NCBI GenBank assembly: GCA_013398295.1
Contig: VZSF01006851.1
Location: 372,001-436,000, forward strand
Length of the DNA stretch: 64,000 nucleotides
Source: Chionis minor
Taxonomy: Eukaryota > Chordata > Aves > Charadriiformes > Chionididae
Direction: 5' to 3'
Below, in pieces: positions 48,857-59,010 of the stretch. The translations under genes were made by a program, and so were the position numbers. Each line of letters begins with the position of its first letter. Positions within the stretch are counted from its first letter, which is position 1. The notes beneath the pieces are model-generated. The model searched no databases. It was not told the origin of the DNA and saw only the letters and a program-made list of their open reading frames with translations.

Positions 48857-49420
48857 CTACAAGCACATATGATGACTCACCTGCTTTAGGTTAAACATCT
48901 TGCTGATTCTCGTCCCATGGAAAGGGCAAACCCTTGCAAGCAGCAAGCCCACCGGGGGTATGACACGTGCCCTCGTCAAGTGGGTACCTGGCACTAATGG
49001 CTCATGAGTAATAAATGGACCCAAGAAGTTGCCCTGACTAGAAGTGCCCCTGCTGCCCTCTTTCTTCAAACTCTTACTTAGCTTGCTGTAAATACCCATG
49101 CTTGGGAGAACAGACAGTAACCCCATGAGCCAAAACAAGGAATAATCAGCCTTAATCCCCTGGAACGAGCGACTGCTGAGAGATGGCAAGCAGTCTTGCT
49201 CGCCCTTCTGCTGCCACCGGGGCCCCGAGGGGCATCCACAGCCCAGCATAGCTCCCACCTCCATGCACGCTCGCCACACCGCATCCGTGCTCTCCAACAC
49301 CACGCAGGGAGAAAACAGAACCTGAGCGTGGCCAGCCATGGGAATTTGGTGGCATTGTTTGCTGGCCAAGCGCTTATGAAGATTAATTAGATGGGGTTGG
49401 TAGACTGCAGCTATAGGCAA
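48857..49420 (-). CDS. Uncharacterised 187-codon open frame (doubtful)
   Basis: The longest frame in the window outside repeats. It starts MPIAAVYQPHLINLHKRL and contains a moderately hydrophobic part (FWLMGLLSVLPSMGIY). No domain is recognisable. No convincing splice sites or poly-A signal define a gene. Part of its length is explained by local GC-richness, which makes stop codons rarer. Most likely a chance frame; it could be part of an untranslated or non-coding transcript. Confidence 0.12.
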   Translation of the reverse strand: MPIAAVYQPHLINLHKRLASKQCHQIPMAGHAQVLFSPCVVLESTDAVWRACMEVGAMLGCGCPSGPRWQQKGEQDCLPSLSSRSFQGIKADYSLFWLMGLLSVLPSMGIYSKLSKSLKKEGSRGTSSQGNFLGPFITHEPLVPGTHLTRARVIPPVGLLLARVCPFHGTRISKMFNLKQVSHHMCL

Positions 49421-52400
49421 AGAGGAAGGTCATTTATTTCTAACACACCTATGGAAGTGTGAGGCACGCAGAGTGGCAATAGTAAGAAATCAAGTCTGAT
49501 GAGCTTACATGATAGTGATTGGTATCCCTGGAGGGTTTACAGGAATTGTATAAACTGTAGAAAACAGGCTCAGTAGGGATGTTGATGCAACATAATCCAC
49601 CCCCCCTGCTGAGATGAATCAAGGGGCGAATTGCCCATAAGAGACACTGTCTGTAATTCTTTTGCTCTGCTCAGAGCCAGAGGAGTTCAGCAGTTTTCCC
49701 ATGTCCAGTTGCAAAAATAGCTTTCAGGAACTGAAACAGGAATTGTACAAAATTCAGAGTGGAGTAACAAGACTGCTCTAAGGTCTAAAACACATCTGTA
49801 GCATTCAGTCAGTCACTGCAAATGACTATAACCAGTTAATCCCACTTACAGGTGAAAACATGTAGGCTGGAGTTCAAAGTACCTGACCTGATTTCCCTCC
49901 CTACACACCAGAAGATTATCCTCCCCCTCATTATGCCTCACTGTGCCCAAACAGTTCCTTCTCTGTTGACCTGAGCCACTGCTCCAATGTCTCAGTCCTT
50001 TCCGATCTTTATTGCTTGTTTCTGGGAAGACAGAGAGATGCTTTTTTCCCCATGACTAAATGAGCATGTGGTACCCTTACCAGGGCACAACCACCACAGG
50101 CATTTTCAGTGCCCGCCATGAGCACAGGAACAGAGTCAGTACCTCTCACTGGGGCTGGTTAAATGCATCCTTGCCCTCCTTGGCGTAACAGAACTGCATG
50201 GGAAATTATCTTCAATAGTTATTCCAGAGTGAAGGACTGAGAGGTTTTGGGCAGGCTGTCAGTTGTGGCTGGGATGTGATGCTCACCCTCAGGTGCGAGG
50301 GAAGCGAAGGACATTCCCATGGCAGTCCTCCCATGCCAAGTTCCTGCTGTGCTCTGCTTTCTGTGACCGCTCAGAACTAATGGACATTGGCTTGAGGGTC
50401 CTCCTTGACTTTGACAACAGAGGACTTTGTGTCTCTGCTTACACGAGCTGATAGTTCTTAAAAAGCCATGTAAGGTCTAATGCAGGAGGCTAGGATCATT
50501 GATTTTGCTTTTTTTGGAAAACCAGGCATCAAGTTATTTGCTCTTTATATCGAGTCCCCTGCAGGATTTGTGGTGAGATCCAGGCAGCCTGCACAGGACA
50601 GATGTCTGTGCTGGGGAAGAGCCCCGTGTCTTCCTGACAACACCCTGCACCATCAGGAGGCCACACGAGGATGCAGATGTGGGCGAAGTCCCACGTTGGA
50701 CAGGTGCCAACTGAGGAGACACAGACACACTCACAGGCTCGGGAGACTTGAGATCGGACCTCCCATGACACCACGTAAGCCTGCAGTGGCTGTGCAGTGG
50801 GATCTGAGAGAAGACAGATTAAAAGTGATGCTGAGATGAGACAAGTTACATTGGGGAAGAATGTGGCAGCAAGAGAAGGCAGCTCCTGTCACTGCTAACA
50901 GCCACAGCAGCCTTCACCGAGCACAAGATGGGCAGCAAACAGCGGTGCTGTTAAAGGAAACCTTCCCTGCTCTTGCTCTGGATTTTATTCTTGTTCTTAA
51001 CCACTGAAGATTGGGGGTTTTTTAATGAAAAAACAGGGGACACTCAGATTCTGTGGTCATTATTTATCAAGCAATCACCTTACCTAAGGTGCCAGAGTCA
51101 TTCTTATTTCTGGTCTAGCTTTGGACCAGCTAATGCTGGGACTCAAGGCTGCCCTCTCCACCATGTAAGGCAGTAACCCAGCTCCCCAAACACTGGCTAT
51201 GCTGGGGCTGCTCGAGATTCAGCAAAATTCCTCCTGGGACCTGAACAACCTTTCGCAGGCAAAATTTCAGCAAGATGAGTGCACTGCCGCAGAAAGTGCT
51301 GGCTCATTTCCTAAATTCAAGTTGAAAAAAATAATAAGTTAAAAAATCCGACCCAGTCTAAACATCAATGCAATGCCATTAAAGAGATGTAACGAAAATA
51401 ACTCTGGCCTGAAGACTCAGAGATTTAAGTGAGACTAGAATAGGCCTTTAATTACTTCCATTTTTACTCTTTAGCAGCCTCAACAGGACTAAAATAGCTC
51501 CCTCCCTCCTCTTCCCACTGTGTCAGTAGGACAGAGCCATGCATGAGGATTCACACGCTCCCTAATGTTGTGCCTCCTTAGACACAACAATACCTCCTTT
51601 GGCTTTCTCTCCCCTCCCACAGCAGGCATTCAGCGTGGATCAGCCATACCACAGCCAAAACGAGAGGCACACAGGTGGATTTCTTTTTTTGTCTCAGCGC
51701 TGTCCCTTTTCTCCCTTTTTTTGGAGGCGATGCAGACGGCAGTCACTCCCTTTGCTGTGTGCGAGTGTCTAGACGAAAAAACTCCCCACAGCTTGTGCAA
51801 TTTTCTGAGCTGCCTTCTGCTCACCTCCACCTCCTCATTTTCCTCTTTATCTGCTTTCCATATTCTCCATGCTGCTATCGGTCCTGTGGAAATGAACACA
51901 TCAAAGCCATAAGTAGTCATTTTTTCACTGCTCCTATGTCCTCTCTCCCCCCTCTTCCTTTAACATTAATATTAATAGCTACTGTACCTTTCTTCACTGT
52001 TGCTTTCTTCTTGATCCTCAAGGGAGTAAGCCTTTTCTTGGACTTTCTGCTACAGCGAACGCTTGTTTGAAGGAATGCTAGGGCATGCTGGGAAGCACAA
52101 CACTGGTGATGCCTGTGATACAATACTGGGCCAAGCAGCAAAGATATTAAATGCTGTTGTACTTATCGGAAGAGTCAAGCATGCTTTTATCCCTGCCACG
52201 TATGGTTGGCTTTTTTTTCCTGTTGCTTTCCTAGCAAAAATAGCTTTTTAATCAGTCCAAAATCTCCAAGGAGAAGAAAAAAATAAATAACCTATTTCCT
52301 ATGCCTTCCTTGATGCTTTTGCACAGGGCTGCTGCTTGAGGAGCAAAGAAGCGAGTGTTGTTTCATGCCTTGTGTTGCCAAACCACACATACAAAATACA

Positions 52401-52460
52401 CACTACGGAACACACGCCACCAGCACCCCTACCACTGCTATTATTTAAAGCACTGAGTTA

Positions 52461-52812
52461 ACGAGCTGTCCTGCCCTTCAAGGTTTGCCCGCCTGTTGCT
52501 AGTCCCTGGGGCTGAGAGCTGAACTCCTCGTGCATGCGTCAGCCCGGCTCTCGCATTTGTATTCTGCGATGCCGTTGCGCGTCTGGAGCACTAGGAAGAA
52601 ATCCCCCAGGTTTGATTTCACTTACACACATATAATGGAAATACGGCAGCGCACGGTGAGCATAACGTATCTGCTCCGTGGGGGCTGCACACAATCCACG
52701 GTGAAGGTTGCTACTTAGGATCACAGCAGTGCCCGAAAGGCAGAAGGTGAATTTCTGGATGCCATGGTCACAAGAAGCAGGTACCGCGGTAATAATGAAA
52801 CTCACTGTAATC
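52461..52812. promoter_or_regulatory. CpG-rich patch, possible CpG island or promoter
   Basis: Twenty CpG dinucleotides were counted by eye in about 350 bp, a density well above the surrounding DNA. The core (52530-52582) reads cgtgcatgcgtcagcccggc, then further CG-rich sequence through ttgcgcgtctgg. No repeat family was recognised. It may mark the promoter of an unseen gene or non-coding RNA, or be an enhancer. No TATA box or first exon could be assigned, and direction is unknown. Confidence 0.35.
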
Positions 52813-53511
52813 CGCAGAGTGAGTTATTCCAAGCATGATTTCAGCCTGGATGGATGTAAAGGTTATTATTTGCTCCTGCCTTGACACTAGGGATCCGCTC
52901 CCTTTGAAAGCAAGGATTTCTTTAGTGTGCAGAAGCAGACTGTACGTCTGGGGCAGGAGGGATCCGGGCACCCAAATGAGACTCTCCTTACACTTCTTTT
53001 GTGACATGTGCTACAGCTGGACACAGCAAAAAGTCACCCCCCTCCCCTCTCTCCTGCCCTCCCCCAGAGCTGCTGCTGATGTGAAACCAGTCGACGTTAT
53101 GGCCAGTGGAAAGACCCCCACGAGCGGCAGTGGGTTTGCATCAGCTGGAGCAAGGACTGAGATGGAAAGGTCAGGAGATGGATTGGTGCTGGCTTTCACA
53201 TTACTGCCCAATCCTATCTTTTCCCTTTCCTTCTCCAGCAAAGCCGTGTGAAGGCTGGTAGCCACAGACTAGCTGCACTTTAGTCTCAGCATAGTCTGGG
53301 GAAATCTCCTCTGCCCCAGTCAAAATACAGCAGGACTGAAATGCGCTGTACTGGCAACGCAGCCATGACTTGGGAAGAAAACTGGCAGGGGAGGAGAACA
53401 ATACACCGAGTTATGTATGGGAGGGAAACACCAAGGACTTGTGCAAAAGCCCACTACAACCAAAAGAGCTGAAAGTTGCAGAAGACACAAGTCAGGGTCC
53501 TATCATAACCG
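52813..53511. other. Unique non-coding DNA before the duplication
   Basis: No gene was recognised. The plus frame at 52835-53251 (138 codons) lacks a domain. This stretch is present once. The duplicated block begins at 53512. Confidence 0.45.
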
Positions 53512-53853
53512 TTCTGGAGATTAAAAAGCCTCAGAAAAGACTGACCTTGTGTTCAGCAGTGCCAGTCTCAACCATTTCAGCTCCAACCAGCAGCACCACA
53601 AGGCTCTAAAGGAAGAATGGGAGATTGTTTGCTGCAAGAGCCAGGAAAGTCATTAGTCTTAACAAACTAAAGGAGTCGGGGGGATCCATTTGCCTGTCAT
53701 AATCACCAGCTTGATGGTTTAAAGCATGTGCAGCAGCTTCAGAATCTAATAGAGATGCCTTGTGTCTGCAAACATGAAACCTTAACAAAGTTTCAGGTGG
53801 TGACTGGAGGATGCTTTTGAGATCTCTGCAGGAAACCTAATAGTAAAATTCAA

Positions 53854-54285
53854 ATGAGGACACATGCTTTGCCGCTTGTCTACAAGATTCTCCCAAAGGT
53901 CTCCCTGCTCCCTGAGCTTATGAGCCTAATTAACCCTCTGCACCTTGTTGCCAGGCATGGAATTTTAAGTAATTATGGGGATGTGTGGCTTCCTTACAAC
54001 ACATCAAACTCTTCATGTCACACTCTGAGCACTGGTATTTGCCTTGCACTTCTTTGTTCAGCGTTGCAGGGGGTGGTCAGCTATCTACACGTGCAAACCC
54101 TCGACCGGAGGGACGGGTATACAGGCAGTCTTTGGAACAAGGGGGATAAAAATTCCCCTCGAGGGCCTTGCAGGTTTGTACAGCACGCTGGAGCAGGAGG
54201 CTTCAAGCCTGAGTTGTCTTTATATGTTTTAAACTACTTCACAGGCATTAACTATGCCTGTTTCACACACACAATCCTACCTTAA
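53854..54285 (+). other. 143-codon open frame in unique part of copy 1 (doubtful)
   Basis: Begins MRTHALPLVYKILPKVSLLP and has no recognisable domain. The same frame recurs at 55866-56297 because the whole block is duplicated, so its preservation is not evidence of selection. Listed only to warn that the duplicate frame is not a paralogue. Confidence 0.2.
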
Positions 54286-54538
54286 CCAGCTCCCCTGAGC
54301 AACACGGATGGTGTGTGAGCTTTTCTGCATATTCAGCTGGCAAGGGACAGCCTGAGGAATCTACACTGCTCCCACAACTCTTTACACATTCCTCATTAGA
54401 AAGCCTGGATGGAAAGAATAAAACCAGTAAGCAGGAAAAAAAAATATCTAGGAGCAGCAAGCAGAGCTCCAGGAATCGGACAGGAGCTGTGGTGCAAGCT
54501 GCTACAGAGGTTGCCCTTCCTGCACTTTTCTTTCCATG

Positions 54539-55084
54539 TGTTGTGGTTTAACCCAGCAGGCAGCTGAACACCATCCAGCTCTTCGCTCACTGCACCCCAC
54601 TGGGATGGGAGAAAGAATCAGAGACAAGGTAAAACTCGCAGGTTAAGAGAAAGACAATTTAATAGGACAGAAAAGGAAGGGAAAATAATGATAAAAGGAT
54701 ACAGAAAACAAGTGATGCGCAATGCAACTGGTCACCACCCGCTGGCTGATGCTCAGCCAGCCCCCGAGCAGCGGCCGCACACCCCGACCAACTCCCCCCA
54801 GCTTTATATGCTGAGCAAGATGTCATACGGTAGGGAATATCCCTTTGGCCAGCTTGGGGCAGCTGTCCTGGCTGTGTCCCCTCCCAGCTTCTCAGGCACC
54901 CTCAACCTCCTCACCGGCCGGGCAGTATGAGAAGCTGAAAAGTCCTTGACTTAGTGTAAGCACTGCTCAGCAACAACTAAAACATCAGTGTGTTATTAAC
55001 AGTATTCTCATCCTAAATCGAAAACACAGCGCTAGACCAGCTACTGGGAAGAAAATTAACTCTATCCCAGCCAAAACCAGGACA
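54539..55084 (-). mobile_element. Solo LTR of an endogenous retrovirus (copy 1)
   Basis: A 546-bp LTR on the minus strand. It opens TGTCCTGGTTTTGGCTGGG (at 55084) and closes TTAAACCACAACA (at 54539). On that strand a TATA box (CATATAAAGC) lies at about 54802-54811 and a poly-A signal (ATTAAA) near 54657-54662. No gag, pol or env sequence adjoins. The flanks are ccatg (left) and ctggt (right), so no target duplication is visible, unlike the LTR at 3536. This could reflect LTR recombination with another locus, loss of one flank, or the CR1 junction only about 6 bp away. This LTR type is widespread in bird genomes; the exact family is not named. Confidence 0.85.
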
Positions 55085-55089
55085 CTGGT

Positions 55090-55522
55090 TTCATCCTCCC
55101 CCTTTACTCTGCCCAGGTGAGGCCCCATCTGGAGTGCTGTGTCCAGTTCTGGGCTCTCCAGTTCAAGAAGGACAGGGAACTGCTGGAGAGGGTACAGCAA
55201 AGGGCTACAAAGATGATTAGGGGGCTGGAGCATCTTTCTTATGAGGAAAGGCTGAGGGAGTTGGGTCACTTTAGTCTGGAGAAGACTGAGGGAGGATCTC
55301 ATCAATGCTTATAAATCCTTAAAGGGAGGATGCCAGGAGGATGGGGCCAGTCTTTTTTCAGTGGTGTCCAGTGGTAGGACAAGAGGTTACGGGCACAAAC
55401 TCAAATATAGGAAGTTCCATCTGAACATGAGGAGGAACTTCTTGGCTTTGAGGGTGGCAGAGCACTGGAACAGGCTGCCCAGAGAGGTGGTGGAGTCTCC
55501 GACTCTGGAGACATTCCAAACC
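55090..55522 (+). mobile_element. CR1 LINE fragment (copy 1, cut by the junction)
   Basis: Forward CR1 similarity starts about 6 bp after the LTR (tcatcctccccctttactct) and runs to acattccaaacc at 55522, where the sequence stops at the n. Its 3' end is missing here but present in copy 2. It includes the frame fragment 55117-55314, with [20 protein letters not shown], and a frameshift near 55290. Confidence 0.93.
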
Positions 55523-55523
55523 N
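55523..55523. other. Ambiguous base (n) at duplication junction
   Basis: A single n separates the two identical 2011-bp copies. The four bases before the block (aacc, 53507-53510) also precede the n (55519-55522) and end copy 2 (57531-57534). Confidence 0.95.
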
Positions 55524-57534
55524 TTCTGGAGATTAAAAAGCCTCAGAAAAGACTGACCTTGTGTTCAGCAGTGCCAGTCTCAACCATTTCAGCTCCAACC
55601 AGCAGCACCACAAGGCTCTAAAGGAAGAATGGGAGATTGTTTGCTGCAAGAGCCAGGAAAGTCATTAGTCTTAACAAACTAAAGGAGTCGGGGGGATCCA
55701 TTTGCCTGTCATAATCACCAGCTTGATGGTTTAAAGCATGTGCAGCAGCTTCAGAATCTAATAGAGATGCCTTGTGTCTGCAAACATGAAACCTTAACAA
55801 AGTTTCAGGTGGTGACTGGAGGATGCTTTTGAGATCTCTGCAGGAAACCTAATAGTAAAATTCAAATGAGGACACATGCTTTGCCGCTTGTCTACAAGAT
55901 TCTCCCAAAGGTCTCCCTGCTCCCTGAGCTTATGAGCCTAATTAACCCTCTGCACCTTGTTGCCAGGCATGGAATTTTAAGTAATTATGGGGATGTGTGG
56001 CTTCCTTACAACACATCAAACTCTTCATGTCACACTCTGAGCACTGGTATTTGCCTTGCACTTCTTTGTTCAGCGTTGCAGGGGGTGGTCAGCTATCTAC
56101 ACGTGCAAACCCTCGACCGGAGGGACGGGTATACAGGCAGTCTTTGGAACAAGGGGGATAAAAATTCCCCTCGAGGGCCTTGCAGGTTTGTACAGCACGC
56201 TGGAGCAGGAGGCTTCAAGCCTGAGTTGTCTTTATATGTTTTAAACTACTTCACAGGCATTAACTATGCCTGTTTCACACACACAATCCTACCTTAACCA
56301 GCTCCCCTGAGCAACACGGATGGTGTGTGAGCTTTTCTGCATATTCAGCTGGCAAGGGACAGCCTGAGGAATCTACACTGCTCCCACAACTCTTTACACA
56401 TTCCTCATTAGAAAGCCTGGATGGAAAGAATAAAACCAGTAAGCAGGAAAAAAAAATATCTAGGAGCAGCAAGCAGAGCTCCAGGAATCGGACAGGAGCT
56501 GTGGTGCAAGCTGCTACAGAGGTTGCCCTTCCTGCACTTTTCTTTCCATGTGTTGTGGTTTAACCCAGCAGGCAGCTGAACACCATCCAGCTCTTCGCTC
56601 ACTGCACCCCACTGGGATGGGAGAAAGAATCAGAGACAAGGTAAAACTCGCAGGTTAAGAGAAAGACAATTTAATAGGACAGAAAAGGAAGGGAAAATAA
56701 TGATAAAAGGATACAGAAAACAAGTGATGCGCAATGCAACTGGTCACCACCCGCTGGCTGATGCTCAGCCAGCCCCCGAGCAGCGGCCGCACACCCCGAC
56801 CAACTCCCCCCAGCTTTATATGCTGAGCAAGATGTCATACGGTAGGGAATATCCCTTTGGCCAGCTTGGGGCAGCTGTCCTGGCTGTGTCCCCTCCCAGC
56901 TTCTCAGGCACCCTCAACCTCCTCACCGGCCGGGCAGTATGAGAAGCTGAAAAGTCCTTGACTTAGTGTAAGCACTGCTCAGCAACAACTAAAACATCAG
57001 TGTGTTATTAACAGTATTCTCATCCTAAATCGAAAACACAGCGCTAGACCAGCTACTGGGAAGAAAATTAACTCTATCCCAGCCAAAACCAGGACACTGG
57101 TTTCATCCTCCCCCTTTACTCTGCCCAGGTGAGGCCCCATCTGGAGTGCTGTGTCCAGTTCTGGGCTCTCCAGTTCAAGAAGGACAGGGAACTGCTGGAG
57201 AGGGTACAGCAAAGGGCTACAAAGATGATTAGGGGGCTGGAGCATCTTTCTTATGAGGAAAGGCTGAGGGAGTTGGGTCACTTTAGTCTGGAGAAGACTG
57301 AGGGAGGATCTCATCAATGCTTATAAATCCTTAAAGGGAGGATGCCAGGAGGATGGGGCCAGTCTTTTTTCAGTGGTGTCCAGTGGTAGGACAAGAGGTT
57401 ACGGGCACAAACTCAAATATAGGAAGTTCCATCTGAACATGAGGAGGAACTTCTTGGCTTTGAGGGTGGCAGAGCACTGGAACAGGCTGCCCAGAGAGGT
57501 GGTGGAGTCTCCGACTCTGGAGACATTCCAAACC
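55524..57534 (+). repeat. Tandem duplication, copy 2 (2011 bp)
   Basis: This is identical by eye to 53512-55522. It continues without a break into the missing 3' end of the CR1, so copy 2 is the one joined to true downstream sequence, while copy 1 is joined to true upstream sequence. This is exactly what is expected when two overlapping contigs are placed end to end without merging. Confidence 0.95.
56551..57096 (-). mobile_element. Solo LTR of an endogenous retrovirus (copy 2)
   Basis: Duplicate of the LTR at 54539-55084, with the same ends, TATA box and poly-A signal. If the tandem block is an artefact, this and copy 1 are one locus. Confidence 0.85.
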
Positions 57535-57655
57535 TGCCTGGACGCCATCCTGTGCAACCTGCTGCAGGTGGACCTGCCCTGGCAGGGAGTTTGGACCAGA
57601 TATCTCCAGAGGTCCCTTCTAACCCCTAACATCCTGTGATTCTGTAATTCTGTTC
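57102..57655 (+). mobile_element. CR1 LINE fragment (copy 2, complete 3' end)
   Basis: Forward CR1 running from the RT C-terminal region to the 3' end (tgtgattctgtaattctg, near 57635-57652). The 3' UTR (ccctggcagggagtttggac, then agatatctccagaggtccct) is of the same subfamily as 1671-2380 and 28040-28172. The element is 5'-truncated next to the LTR. Confidence 0.93.
57129..57639 (+). pseudogene. CR1 ORF2 C-terminal remnant, frameshifted
   Basis: Frame 57129-57326 gives [39 protein letters not shown] and [16 protein letters not shown] small deletion near 57295 shifts the frame, which resumes at 57373-57639 with [23 protein letters not shown] and [16 protein letters not shown]. It covers only the ORF2 tail, so it is not functional. 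Confidence 0.88.
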
Positions 57656-57660
57656 TATGA

Positions 57661-58920
57661 CACCACTGCAGCAATGAATCCCTGGCTACCCTGCAACTTG
57701 GTGATGAGGAGAAGACACCTGTACTCACCCCATCACTCTCTTAGACTGTACCACACCCTGATGTTCAAGTCTTTTTCATGGAGTGCAGAAGCCACAGAGT
57801 CAAACCTCCTCAGGTGGAGAAGGGCTCCAAACCTTTGAATCCCACCTCCTAAGTGGGTGCTCTAAGCACTAGGTATGCAGGCAAAATGGGGGCAGAAGTA
57901 TTTTAAGAGTCTCCAAATATATGACCAGGTTTCAGACTCTGAGTCCCGGGGCAGATAAGCCCAGATGACAATCTCCCACACTCCTTTCTTGGTTTTCCCC
58001 TTGGTTGGCTTGGAGGACCCAGTGCATAGCACATTAGATGTCATATATCACACAGTTAAGCATCTATTTTCCACATCATTCATTACACAAGGAATTGAGG
58101 AGCTTCTCAGTAATGTACTGAATTCACACTAATTTTACTGTGCTGAATTTAAACTATTTTAAATTCCCAGAGCCGTGAGCCATGAGGAGCTGCAGTCTCA
58201 GCATCATCATACAATGCTGACATGAAGCACTGTCTGCCAAAACTTTTCCCTCTACCTTAAGGAATATTTAGGTCCCCCATATACAGCTGGGCATGGTGCA
58301 GTTTTTCATTTCAAAGGGAATCCTTATATATTGGAAATCCACCCTGGTTGCTGTCAGAAACTTGCACATTGTCTTGTATGATGCAATTATTGCAGTGGCC
58401 TTCATGACATCTATTTCGATTTAACTCCACTTTGCATTTTGTTGTCCTGTATATTGAGACAGCAGCAGATTTTTCTATGGCCAGTAATGAACTGTTAAAG
58501 AAAACAATCGAGGGTACTAGCACAATTTCCAAAATGATCAGGAATAAGATGAATAAAAAGGGTATTTTTTAGTGAAAAACTTAAATGGCATGCCCGCTTC
58601 TTTTTAACAATTCAGGAGACCATGGCAGAAATTCTGATGGTACAAAAACTACGTAGATTCCTAAAGATGAACACTACAGCAATTTGCTATGTATATATTA
58701 AGATGACCTCTATGAACAGTTAGTGCTATTAAATGCTGACAGCCAATCACAGACACAAGTAACTATTCTAGATGGTTTTAAACATTTTGCAAGAGATACC
58801 ACTGTCTTATTATGTTTTGTTTACTACAGCTGATTAACCATTTATTCCAAGTACCTATAAATCCTCTGACCTACTGAATAAAGCATTTGCCTTTACTCAG
58901 GAGTTTGCATCCACAAATCT
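57661..58920. other. Unique non-coding DNA
   Basis: No gene or repeat family was recognised. All frames are under 110 codons and partly overlap the CR1 end. Confidence 0.45.
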
Positions 58921-59010
58921 TACTTAGTGGGTGACTTTCCCTTTCTCTGATTTGGTTTCTGCAGATATAAAACACAGATAATGATAATGACCTCCTTTAG
59001 TAATGCCATT
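58921..59010 (+). mobile_element. Possible MIR-like SINE remnant
   Basis: The order gtgggtgactttccctttct, gatttggtttctgcagatat, aaaacacagataatgataat, gacctcc follows the 3' half of mammalian-wide interspersed repeats (a loosely conserved 'gtcacttaacctctctg ... ctcatctgtaaaat' pattern). The match is weak, short and remembered rather than aligned. AT-rich sequence continues to about 59120 and may be a conserved element of its own. Confidence 0.25.

Larger units (their letters stand above)
47680..52460. other. Unique non-coding DNA
   Basis: No confident gene. AT-rich, repeat-free DNA occupies 47920-48700. A CpG-richer section at 49160-49380 underlies the 187-codon minus frame. Frames at 50480-50839 (+) and 51565-52070 (+) show no domains. 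Confidence 0.4.
53512..55522 (+). repeat. Tandem duplication, copy 1 (2011 bp)
   Basis: This block recurs without visible difference at 55524-57534, with a constant offset of 2012. It holds unique DNA (53512-54538), a solo LTR on the minus strand (54539-55084) and the 5' part of a CR1 (55090-55522). All frames in copy 1 reappear with identical translations in copy 2. The lack of any divergence and the n at the junction suggest an assembly artefact. Confidence 0.95.

Noticed and set aside
55866..56297. A pair of identical 143-codon frames (with 53854-54285) that look like paralogues
   Set aside because: They are identical only because the whole 2-kb block is repeated, probably by assembly error.
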